Below are positions 1 to 4,993 of a stretch of DNA of 14,153 nucleotides, piece by piece. Origin of the DNA: Ruminococcaceae bacterium UBA945 (GTDB lineage Bacteria > Bacillota > Clostridia > Oscillospirales > Acutalibacteraceae); the NCBI GenBank assembly GCA_002293315.1, contig DBCZ01000080.1, forward strand, positions 21,248 through 35,400. Reading direction: 5' to 3'. The translations under genes and the position numbers were made by a program. Each line of letters opens with the position of its first letter. Position 1 is the first letter of the stretch. Below the pieces are notes generated by a model that was not told the DNA's origin, did no database searches, and was given only the letters and a program-made list of their open reading frames with translations.

Positions 1-393
1 GAGCCGGTGCTGGGCCTAGACGCAAACCACCGCGATTTGTTCTACAGGCTTCTGCTTCAATCATATGCAGAGAACCCGCGGACGATTATCATCTCCACTC
101 ACCTCATTGAAGAGGTCAGCAGCATCATTGAGAATATCGTCATAATCAAGAAAGGGAGAATTCTTGAGGATACTACAGTTGAGGCTCTGCTGGCTTCAGG
201 ATATACGGTTACAGGCGCTGCGATTGACGTAGACGAGTTCATATCCGGCAGAGACGTAATCAGCGAAGAGAGCCTCGGAGGAATCAAGAGCGTGTATATA
301 AGAGGGCAGCTTGATAAAAGCGCGGTGCCTTCAGAGCTTGAGATCGGGAAGTTTGATTTGCAGAAGCTGTTTATTCAGCTCACAAATGCTTGA
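1..393 (+). CDS. ABC transporter ATP-binding protein, C-terminal part (5' truncated)
   Basis: The reading frame is open from base 1 and encodes the last 130 residues of an ABC ATPase. The first residues, EPVLGLDA, are the end of Walker B (the catalytic Glu) and the D-loop; STHLIEE, with the H-loop His at window residue 34, is the switch region. The remaining ~90 residues are the variable C-terminal tail of exporter-type ATPases. The Walker A and signature motifs lie outside the window. The stop codon is 11 bases before the permease ATG, and the permease ribosome-binding site overlaps the stop, so the two are co-transcribed. The protein would sit on the cytoplasmic face of the membrane and hydrolyse ATP to drive the neighbouring permease. 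The substrate cannot be read from the sequence; such pairs often export peptides, lipids or drugs. Confidence 0.92.
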   Translation, partial: EPVLGLDANHRDLFYRLLLQSYAENPRTIIISTHLIEEVSSIIENIVIIKKGRILEDTTVEALLASGYTVTGAAIDVDEFISGRDVISEESLGGIKSVYIRGQLDKSAVPSELEIGKFDLQKLFIQLTNA

Positions 394-404
394 GGAGGGG
401 AAAC

Positions 405-1148
405 ATGAAAACATTAAAAGTTATAAAGTATAATATATCATCGCTGACGAGGTCACTCATCATCTTTTATTCCATTTTGGCAATTATGGCGATTCTTTTG
501 ACAATACTGTTACTGTTCGTTGAGGACGGTGACAGCGGGATCAATACGAACTACAGCGATACTTCAACATTCATATACGCCATGATTATCGGTGTGGTAT
601 TCTTTGCGGAATACTTCAAAGCCTACTTACAAAACGGCATTTCAAGAAAGACAATGTTCAAAGGGTATTTAGGCTCATTCGGGGTATTCGCATTGATTTT
701 GGCGGCGGCGCAGGTTGTATTCTCTCTTCTGGGCTTGAAGCTGAGCTTTCTGAAGTCGCTGGCGGATCTGATATATTACCAAAGATTTGACAGTATTCCG
801 CTGGCAATGAAAACGCTTGAAATTTTCTTGATATATCTGAGTATGTTCCTGTTTGTGATTTTCTTCGGGCTCTTCCTCGGCATTCTCTTCACGAAGCTGA
901 CTAAGATAATGAAAGCGATTATCCCTGTGTCGTTTGCCCTGTCAATCATTGCACTTGTCACATTAGACGGCAATTTCTGGAAATGGGCGGTGGCAAATTG
1001 GTTCGGGAGAGTGCTTCAGTTTATGGGCGGCTTCACTTATTCAACCGAGGGCAATCCGTATTTCCTTATTGGTTCCGGTATTTGCCTTGCAGGCTTATTC
1101 TCGCTGTTCTCATGGCTGATGATGAGGCGCGCAACCCTGAAGGAATAA
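405..1148 (+). CDS. ABC-2-like exporter permease, about six membrane helices
   Basis: This 247-residue protein is strongly hydrophobic, with roughly six membrane spans (near residues 18-38, 58-75, 88-112, 140-165, 172-190 and 218-238). It begins with a short basic N-terminus, and its size and spacing fit the ABC-2 permease class. The ATG at 405 is chosen because GAGGAGGGG (392-400) lies directly in front of it; an in-frame TTG at 390 overlaps the ATPase stop and has no such site. It should form the membrane part of the exporter whose ATPase ends at 393. Typical family features seen are an acidic external loop after helix 1 (VEDGDSG) and the NGISRKTMFKG segment, which resembles the cytoplasmic coupling region of this class. 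The substrate is unknown. Transcription probably ends at the hairpin at 1176-1208. Confidence 0.85.
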   Translation: MKTLKVIKYNISSLTRSLIIFYSILAIMAILLTILLLFVEDGDSGINTNYSDTSTFIYAMIIGVVFFAEYFKAYLQNGISRKTMFKGYLGSFGVFALILAAAQVVFSLLGLKLSFLKSLADLIYYQRFDSIPLAMKTLEIFLIYLSMFLFVIFFGLFLGILFTKLTKIMKAIIPVSFALSIIALVTLDGNFWKWAVANWFGRVLQFMGGFTYSTEGNPYFLIGSGICLAGLFSLFSWLMMRRATLKE

Positions 1149-1175
1149 GCATAGTCAATAATTTTGAACAAAGAA

Positions 1176-1208
1176 ACGGACAGCGGAGAAATTCTCTCGG
1201 CTGTCCGT
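1176..1208. terminator. Hairpin between convergent genes, probably bidirectional
   Basis: ACGGACAGC (1176-1184) pairs perfectly with GCTGTCCGT (1200-1208), and the loop contains a further short inverted repeat (GAGAA/TTCTC). The hairpin lies between the convergent permease and satP genes. The tails are AT-rich rather than pure T on both sides, so efficiency is uncertain. Confidence 0.7.
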
Positions 1209-1224
1209 AATATTTATTTCACCA

Positions 1225-1836
1225 TTATTTTTGCTTTTTTTCGATTACCGGATATATTTTTTTGCCAAATGTAGTGTTAACAACCAACGCGGCGCTCAGA
1301 TAAATAGCAATGATGCCCGATACCAGAAGCGCATAGGCGGCTATCGGAGAGAAATCCGCCGACAGCACTTTGAGGTCTACGAGTACGATAAAGGGCAGCG
1401 CGACGTCAAGCGCAAGGACAATCAGCGACAACAGGCTGAAGGTTTTGAAGAACGCAGGCGTCCAAAGATACACGACAATCGTGAGAGCGAGCCAGGCATA
1501 ACCGTCTATCGTGGTGTCGGCAGGCGCGTTAGAAATGATGCCGTTATACTTTACAAACATTTCAATTCCGCCGACAAGCATGAAGAAAGCGCTGAAGAAC
1601 AGAAAGGTATTTCCGCCGGCAGTGTTTCCGCTTTTCAAATCAAGCAATCCGACAATCAATTGAACAACAAATCCCCCGATGAGCCAGCAACCGACGAGCG
1701 GCATGGCGGATTTTTCCACATTCCCGTTGAGCAGCGCAAAAAAGCAGAAGCATGCCACGGATAGTGCCACCAGACCCGCCGGGGTAGGGTTGGACCAGTC
1801 TTTCGTTTGAACCTTCACTTCTTTCAAATTTTCCAT
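1225..1836 (-). CDS. satP: Acetate/succinate transporter, GPR1/FUN34/SatP (YaaH) family
   Basis: This 203-residue inner-membrane protein has six predicted helices after a short polar N-terminus. The family signature NPTPAG at residues 16-21 (NPAP-G in SatP) is present just before helix 1. Other family-typical segments are the GCWLIGG stretch in helix 2 and a glycine-rich FMLVGGIEM helix. Members of this family carry acetate and related short monocarboxylates or succinate across the cytoplasmic membrane, usually coupled to protons. The ATG at 1836 is preferred because AAGGATGG lies about 10 bases upstream. The frame continues to a GTG at 1893, but that codon sits inside a terminator hairpin and lacks a ribosome-binding site. 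The leader is unusual: a promoter, a 36-codon ORF and an intrinsic terminator precede the gene, with no obvious separate promoter after the terminator. Confidence 0.9.
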   Translation of the reverse strand: MENLKEVKVQTKDWSNPTPAGLVALSVACFCFFALLNGNVEKSAMPLVGCWLIGGFVVQLIVGLLDLKSGNTAGGNTFLFFSAFFMLVGGIEMFVKYNGIISNAPADTTIDGYAWLALTIVVYLWTPAFFKTFSLLSLIVLALDVALPFIVLVDLKVLSADFSPIAAYALLVSGIIAIYLSAALVVNTTFGKKIYPVIEKKQK

Positions 1837-1870
1837 GTTCTTTATACCATCCTTTGTATTTTCGCTGACA

Positions 1871-1905
1871 AAAAAATAACTGACGCAATCCACAGATTGC
1901 GTCAG
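1871..1905 (-). terminator. Intrinsic terminator in the satP leader (attenuator candidate)
   Basis: On the minus strand, CTGACGCAATC (1905-1895) pairs perfectly with GATTGCGTCAG (1890-1880) around a UGUG loop, and the stem is followed by TTATTTTTTT (1879-1870). This is a textbook terminator. It lies only about 35 bases upstream of the satP start codon and 25 bases after the stop of a small ORF, so it must either end the small transcript or gate read-through into satP. Confidence 0.9.
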
Positions 1906-1929
1906 CTTGAGATTCAGTATAAGCCGATT

Positions 1930-2040
1930 CTACATAGCCGCAAATACCCGTGGTTTGCACAACATGCAAAATAGAGAGATTATAATAATAGTAATCTCTT
2001 CAATCCTGTTAATAAAGTTGGCAAACCTTTGGTTCGACAT
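1930..2040 (-). CDS. Small ORF, 36 residues, upstream of satP (leader peptide or small membrane protein)
   Basis: The ATG at 2040 follows a strong AGGAG site (2051-2047) with 6-base spacing, about 28 bases downstream of a predicted transcription start. The peptide starts polar (MSNQRFANFINRIEE), then has a hydrophobic run ITIIIISLFCMLC, and ends with a short basic tail (CKPRVFAAM). It could be a single-span membrane peptide or a leader peptide. Four consecutive Ile codons (ATT ATT ATA ATC), preceded by ATT ACT, lie in the middle. The stop at 1930 is followed 25 bases later by an intrinsic terminator and then satP. I do not recognise the peptide. The evidence is the promoter, ribosome-binding site, ORF and terminator in order; there is no homology evidence. 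Confidence 0.5.
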   Translation of the reverse strand: MSNQRFANFINRIEEITIIIISLFCMLCKPRVFAAM

Positions 2041-2075
2041 ATTCGTCTCCTGCATCTTTGTCAGCGTTGCAGATA

Positions 2076-2104
2076 AGTTTAGCAAAAGGCGCGGATTTTG
2101 TCAA
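2076..2104 (-). promoter_or_regulatory. Promoter for the small ORF and satP
   Basis: On the minus strand a consensus -35 TTGACA (2104-2099) is followed after exactly 17 bases by the -10-like TAAACT (2081-2076). The predicted start of transcription is near 2068, giving a 5' leader of about 28 bases before the small ORF. Confidence 0.65.
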
Positions 2105-2170
2105 GCATATTTTTGCGGCGGAAAAACAGGAAAAACAGGAAGAGGAAACCAATAACAAATAACTGTCGAT

Positions 2171-2251
2171 TATGCGCGTTGCGCGTCGCTGCGCTCATTA
2201 TCAACTGCCTTGTTCGGCTTTGCCGAACTACGTGCCTGATAGGATTCGAAA
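2171..2251. repeat. 81-bp palindromic repeat with tRNA 3'-end segment, copy A
   Basis: This unit matches 2291-2371 at about 73 of 81 positions. It contains two hairpins: TGCGC-GTT-GCGCG near the left end, and GTTCGGC-TTT-GCCGAAC in the middle. Its right end, 2231-2250, is identical over 20 bases to the complement of the 3' end of the nearby tRNA-Arg (2535-2554), in the same orientation. Identity stops inside the T-loop region. No protein is supported here. Confidence 0.85.
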
Positions 2252-2290
2252 CAAATAAAAAAGAGCAGTCCTTAGTGGAAAACTTTCAAC

Positions 2291-2371
2291 TATGCACTTC
2301 GTGCGTCGCTGCGCTCATTATCAATTGCCTTGTTCGGCTTTGCCGAACTACATGCCTGACTGGATTCGAAA
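2291..2371. repeat. 81-bp palindromic repeat with tRNA 3'-end segment, copy B
   Basis: This second copy lies exactly 120 bp from copy A. The first hairpin reads TGCAC-TTC-GTGCG, so both stem strands changed together relative to copy A. The GTTCGGC/GCCGAAC hairpin is identical. The tRNA-like end (2351-2370) differs from copy A and tRNA-Arg at three positions. Confidence 0.85.
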
Positions 2372-2373
2372 AG

Positions 2374-2490
2374 CCGCAAAACTGCGTTTTGCTTGCTTCT
2401 GGCGTCAGTTACGCTTCGCCTGGCGTCAGTAGCATTGCCGCCACGACTGCCGCCGCGTCCATGGGTTCGAATCCTACAGAGCCGTACAAC
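2374..2490 (+). other. Repeat-rich non-coding stretch with a stray tRNA T-arm remnant
   Basis: The stretch holds a hairpin GCAAAAC-TGC-GTTTTGC (about 2376-2392), then TGGCGTCAGT as a direct repeat (2400-2409 and 2421-2430). At 2463-2473 it has GGGTTCGAATCC, which is a tRNA T-arm motif in the plus orientation, opposite to the adjacent tRNA gene. No acceptor stem, anticodon arm or D-arm accompanies it, so it is a remnant rather than a tRNA gene. Confidence 0.5.
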
Positions 2491-2491
2491 A

Positions 2492-2529
2492 AAAGAGAAA
2501 GTACACGCAAAAGCGTGGGCTTTCTCTTT
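2492..2529 (-). terminator. Intrinsic terminator of tRNA-Arg
   Basis: The arms AAAGAGAAAG (2492-2501) and CTTTCTCTTT (2520-2529) are complementary over 10 bp, with an inner CACGC/GCGTG stem and an AAAA loop. On the minus strand the hairpin starts one base after the tRNA CCA end and is followed by a T-rich tail. Confidence 0.85.
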
Positions 2530-2530
2530 C

Positions 2531-2607
2531 TGGCGTGCCTGATAGGATTCGAACCTACGCCCTTTGGAGTCGGAGTCCAACGCTCTATCCAGCTGAGCTA
2601 CAAGCAC
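2531..2607 (-). tRNA. tRNA-Arg, anticodon CCG
   Basis: This 77-base gene has a 7-bp acceptor stem (GTGCTTG with CAGGCAC, one G-T pair), a D-arm GCTC...GAGC and a T-arm GTAGG-TTCGAAT-CCTAT with a terminal mismatch-free fold by eye. The anticodon arm is TTGGA-CTCCGAC-TCCAA. The 7-base loop places CCG at positions 34-36, so it reads the arginine codon CGG. CCA is encoded (2533-2531). An extended -10 promoter lies upstream and a strong terminator directly downstream, so it is a single-gene transcript. Confidence 0.95.
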
Positions 2608-2626
2608 ATAATAAACCAGCTACAAT

Positions 2627-2635
2627 AATATACCA
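2627..2635 (-). promoter_or_regulatory. Extended -10 promoter of tRNA-Arg
   Basis: On the minus strand TGG-TATATT (2635-2627) is an extended -10 element about 20 bases upstream of the mature tRNA 5' end. The -35 region falls in the T-run of the preceding terminator and is poor. Confidence 0.5.
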
Positions 2636-2644
2636 CATTGGGGC

Positions 2645-2673
2645 AAAAAAATAAAGCTGCCATTTCTGGCAGC
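2645..2673 (-). terminator. Intrinsic terminator of the XRE regulator gene
   Basis: On the minus strand GCTGCCA-GAAA-TGGCAGC forms a 7-bp hairpin (2673-2656) followed by TTTATTTTTTT. It lies 25 bases after the regulator stop codon and separates it from the tRNA gene. Confidence 0.92.
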
Positions 2674-2698
2674 CTTATTACCCTTCAGTGCCCGCAAA

Positions 2699-3097
2699 TC
2701 ATTTATTTGACAATTCTTCAATTATGCGGTCGAGAGTTCCCGGCGCGCCCTTTCTAACCAGAGCGATGAGGGATTTTTCCTTGCTTGAAAGCTGGCCGAT
2801 GGTAGTCGGCTTGTCCCAAACAATCTTCTTGGGCCTACGCTTGCCCGGGTCGCTGAGAATCTTCGTGGCGTCATCTTCAAGGAAGACATCTACGCCGACA
2901 TTAAAGACCTTCGCAAGGACTTTCAACGTGTGGATATCCGGTGTTGTCTTTCCCGTTTCGTAATATGTGTAGGTGGAACGGTTGATGTTGAGCGAATCCG
3001 CTACGTTTTGCTGTGTGTATCCCGCTTCCAGGCGAAGCCTCCTGAGGATACTGGCCAGCTGCTCATTCTTACTGCTTCTGCTTTCCCTTTGATACAT
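2699..3097 (-). CDS. XRE/Cro-family transcriptional regulator
   Basis: This 132-residue protein has an XRE-type helix-turn-helix at about residues 17-75. It contains the typical LRLEAGYTQQNVADSLN run, with a recognition helix around NRSTYTYYETGK, then a family-typical DIHTLKVLAKVFNVGVDVFL segment. The C-terminal ~55 residues (from about 78) are basic, then acidic, and form no domain I recognise. The ATG at 3097 has AAGGTG 6 bases upstream. It is a single-gene transcript with its own promoter at 3161-3189 and terminator at 2645-2673. An inverted repeat (GGGAA-TCG-TTCCC) in its leader suggests autoregulation (inference). The target genes are unknown. Confidence 0.88.
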   Translation of the reverse strand: MYQRESRSSKNEQLASILRRLRLEAGYTQQNVADSLNINRSTYTYYETGKTTPDIHTLKVLAKVFNVGVDVFLEDDATKILSDPGKRRPKKIVWDKPTTIGQLSSKEKSLIALVRKGAPGTLDRIIEELSNK

Positions 3098-3123
3098 AAT
3101 ATCACCTTCTGTTGTAAATATTA

Positions 3124-3136
3124 GGGAACGATTCCC
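3124..3136. promoter_or_regulatory. Inverted repeat, candidate operator of the XRE gene
   Basis: GGGAA-CGA-TTCCC is a perfect 13-bp dyad lying between the predicted transcription start and the ribosome-binding site of the XRE gene. A second palindrome, AGATATATCT, is at 3142-3151. Their position fits binding by the XRE protein itself, which is inference. Confidence 0.4.
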
Positions 3137-3160
3137 CGTGAAGATATATCTCCCCTAACT

Positions 3161-3189
3161 ATTATATATCAAAATGCGACAAAAGCCAA
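3161..3189 (-). promoter_or_regulatory. Promoter of the XRE regulator
   Basis: On the minus strand TTGGCT (3189-3184) is followed after 17 bases by a perfect TATAAT (3166-3161). Transcription would start near 3154, about 57 bases before the ATG. Confidence 0.65.
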
Positions 3190-3328
3190 CAGTTTTTTTA
3201 TAAAGTAATGAAATATTACTGGCGGCTCACAACTGCTTTACGATTTATCCACATAAATGTTGGCGGAGAATCCTCGGAAATTGGCGGTAAATCGCCGTTT
3301 GTGATATGTGATGTCGTAAGGAGGAAGT

Positions 3329-3385
3329 GTGATAAAAATTTTTGAAAAAATAATTATTTTACACAGATTTATACTGTTTGTATAG
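3329..3385 (+). CDS. Possible 18-residue micro-ORF
   Basis: A perfect AAGGAGG (3318-3324) is followed by a 4-base gap and GTG, then 17 further codons and TAG. The peptide would be hydrophobic and basic (MIKIFEKIIILHRFILFV). It lies in the 569-bp gap between the XRE and cold-shock genes, and no clear promoter precedes it. The only support is the ribosome-binding site, so it may be chance. Confidence 0.2.
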   Translation: MIKIFEKIIILHRFILFV

Positions 3386-3386
3386 T
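3358..3386 (+). promoter_or_regulatory. Plus-strand promoter upstream of the cold-shock gene
   Basis: TTTACA (3358-3363), a 17-base spacer and TATAGT (3381-3386) make a near-consensus sigma-A promoter. Transcription would start near 3393, about 270 bases before csp. It could serve as a distal csp promoter or drive a short RNA ending near the T8 run at about 3484-3491. Confidence 0.45.
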
Positions 3387-3511
3387 GAAAACAGTGAATT
3401 CTTGATTCCTTGCGTGTGTTTGGCAGAAAGCACATTAGCAGAAAGGTGATATATAAGAAAGCGGCCGTGAATAATAAATTCGATTTTTTTTGAAAAGAGC
3501 AGGAATTCTTC

Positions 3512-3540
3512 TTGACATTTTTCGACCAGTCTGTTATAGT
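3512..3540 (+). promoter_or_regulatory. Main promoter of the cold-shock gene
   Basis: A consensus TTGACA (3512-3517), a 17-base spacer and TATAGT (3535-3540) predict a start near 3547. This gives csp a leader of about 120 bases, as is usual for cold-shock genes. Confidence 0.8.
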
Positions 3541-3568
3541 ACGTATGGATTCTGAATGTACGAACTTG

Positions 3569-3623
3569 AACTCGCATTTTTATGTAGGTCGTGGTTTGAT
3601 TTACAGGGAGGGCGAGTTTTTTT
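3569..3623 (+). promoter_or_regulatory. Terminator-like hairpin in the csp leader
   Basis: AACTCGC (3569-3575) is complementary to GCGAGTT (3612-3618) and is followed by a run of seven T (3617-3623). A small inner TGTA/TACA helix is possible inside the 36-base loop. It ends about 45 bases before the start codon, which is consistent with a conditional terminator or a temperature-sensitive leader fold. I do not recognise a known riboswitch here. Confidence 0.4.
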
Positions 3624-3666
3624 GTGTGACTAATTCAGAGCAAATAATTTCAGGAGGTGCCGGTTA

Positions 3667-3882
3667 ATGAATAACGGTACAGTAAAATGGTTTAACGCAG
3701 ACAAGGGCTATGGTTTCATCTCTAATGATGACGGCGGCGAGGATGTATTCGTACATTACTCAGCAATCATGTCAGACGGCTTCAAGACGCTTCAAGAGGG
3801 CCAGAAGGTCACTTTTGATACAGAAGAAGACCCGAAGAACAGCTCTAAGCTCAGAGCGGCTAACGTCGTTCCGGTTGTTTAA
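3667..3882 (+). CDS. csp: Cold-shock protein (CspA/CspB family)
   Basis: This 71-residue single cold-shock domain has both nucleic-acid-binding motifs: KGYGFI (RNP1, about residues 13-18) and VFVHY (RNP2, about residues 27-31). It also carries the NGTVKWFNADKG start and the usual acidic middle region (TEEDPKNSS). The length is normal for the family. The protein binds single-stranded RNA and DNA in the cytoplasm and acts as an RNA chaperone. The ATG at 3667 follows AGGAGGTG with 7-base spacing. It is a single-gene transcript with a consensus promoter, a 120-base leader and a strong terminator at 3901-3930. Confidence 0.97.
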   Translation: MNNGTVKWFNADKGYGFISNDDGGEDVFVHYSAIMSDGFKTLQEGQKVTFDTEEDPKNSSKLRAANVVPVV

Positions 3883-3900
3883 TCTGAATTAAGCACATGA

Positions 3901-3930
3901 AAACCCCCGCCATTCGTGGCGGGGGGTTTG
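3901..3930. terminator. Bidirectional terminator between csp and the nuclease gene
   Basis: AAACCCCCGCCA (3901-3912) pairs with TGGCGGGGG-GTTT around a TTCG tetraloop. The plus-strand tail is GTTTGCTAT and the minus-strand tail is GTTTTCATG. It sits between convergent genes. Confidence 0.85.
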
Positions 3931-3944
3931 CTATCATAATATCT

Positions 3945-4973
3945 TTATTCGAACGCCTCGTTAATGTTATAAATGCCTGCGTCAATTATCATGTGTACAA
4001 AATCATGTCCATTTATAAGCCGAACACCTCTACCCATGGCTTTGCTTCTGGCGTCTTCTGTAAAACCATCGGCAGATGTTATTACCCACCGGAAATAGGT
4101 GTAGTCATCAGCAGAATCTTTCTGCTCGGCATATCTGGTGATTTGCTCTATCGCCCAATCGCTGGTGGTACCCCTGTGAAACTTGACTTGAATATAGATA
4201 ACCAGTTTTAATAATTCACTTGAAGCTATAACATCGGCATCAGCATAGTCGGTCTTTCCACTTTCGTTCTTAGCCGGCATTTCCACATAAAAACCTTGCT
4301 TTTCCATAAGCCATTTAACTAGTGTTTCAAATTTCTTAGGAATCAAATTATCATGTATAGTTTTGAGAAATTGCTCTACTGTGTTTTCTATCACAGTCTC
4401 GTAAAAGTTTATCGGAGTTTCTGCTTTCAATACAAGTTCAATACTTTCCGCAATATCATCAATGCGTATGTTGGTTCCTTGGTATTTCATGCGGGAGGTC
4501 AGCTTTGCATCAGCATATTCGTCACGTGATAAATGCTCTTTCAGCGTTTTGATAGGCAATAGGAATCCTAAATCTACAAGTTCTTCACCGCTAAACAGGA
4601 TACTATCTTTGAGGCTTAATTGATTCCTGTTGCTTTTGAGCGTAGATAAATCGAGGTCAGAAACTTTAATTGCCGCCCCAATAACTTCACATATTGAGAA
4701 TTCACCATGGGGCAGAGGTATGACAACAATGTCACCAACAGACATATTCAGGAAACGCCAAAGCTGATTGCGCTTATATGCGCCCCACTCTCTGTCATGA
4801 TAAGCATAATCAAATGCCGAATTGAACTTCTCTTCATCACCATCGGCAAATGCCTCAAAAGCTCCGCTTCTGCTTGCACGGCAAAAGCCTATAGAAAGAT
4901 AATCGTTTTCAAGTAGCTCCTGAGCAACATTCCATTCATGTGAAATCCTGTGTAAAAAATATTTCTTAGACAT
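3945..4973 (-). CDS. Mrr-type restriction endonuclease with an unassigned N-terminal domain
   Basis: This 342-residue protein has two parts. The C-terminal half (about 212-335) looks like an Mrr catalytic domain of the PD-(D/E)xK fold: FETLVKWLMEKQGF with E216, an Asp in ADADVIA (D247), and IQVK with Q262 and K264. It ends with GVRLINGHDF, typical of the end of Mrr domains. The N-terminal ~180 residues include LWRFLNMSVGDIVVIPL (71-87) and FSICEVIGA (92-100), a pattern like PUA/EVE-type modified-base readers; this match is tentative. Together the layout suggests a modification-dependent (type IV-like) nuclease cutting foreign methylated DNA. No methylase is nearby. The ATG at 4973 is chosen over an in-frame TTG at 4985; AAGG lies 12 bases upstream. 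The gene follows a 91-codon gene by 20 bases, so they form an operon. Confidence 0.8.
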   Translation of the reverse strand: MSKKYFLHRISHEWNVAQELLENDYLSIGFCRASRSGAFEAFADGDEEKFNSAFDYAYHDREWGAYKRNQLWRFLNMSVGDIVVIPLPHGEFSICEVIGAAIKVSDLDLSTLKSNRNQLSLKDSILFSGEELVDLGFLLPIKTLKEHLSRDEYADAKLTSRMKYQGTNIRIDDIAESIELVLKAETPINFYETVIENTVEQFLKTIHDNLIPKKFETLVKWLMEKQGFYVEMPAKNESGKTDYADADVIASSELLKLVIYIQVKFHRGTTSDWAIEQITRYAEQKDSADDYTYFRWVITSADGFTEDARSKAMGRGVRLINGHDFVHMIIDAGIYNINEAFE

Positions 4974-4993
4974 CTTATTTACCAACCTTTTTC

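Noticed and set aside
1231..1764. Long plus-strand open frame opposite satP
   Set aside because: It is the complement of a convincing membrane transporter, has no ribosome-binding site and encodes a low-complexity charged product.
2121..2138. Tandem repeat of GAAAAACAG
   Set aside because: Only two 9-base units in an A-rich stretch; likely chance.
2171..2371. CRISPR array
   Set aside because: There are only two 81-bp units and the 39-bp gap between them is not spacer-like; the units are palindromic and tRNA-derived.
2098..2628. Open frames on both strands across the tRNA and repeats
   Set aside because: They read through the tRNA-Arg gene, its terminator and the palindromic repeats; the products are artefacts of non-coding DNA.
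3359..3577. Minus-strand open frames in the gap upstream of csp
   Set aside because: They lack ribosome-binding sites, overlap the csp promoter and have no recognisable motif.
3547..3660. Known riboswitch in the csp leader
   Set aside because: I compared it by memory with PreQ1, fluoride and cyclic-di-GMP types and found none of their core motifs.
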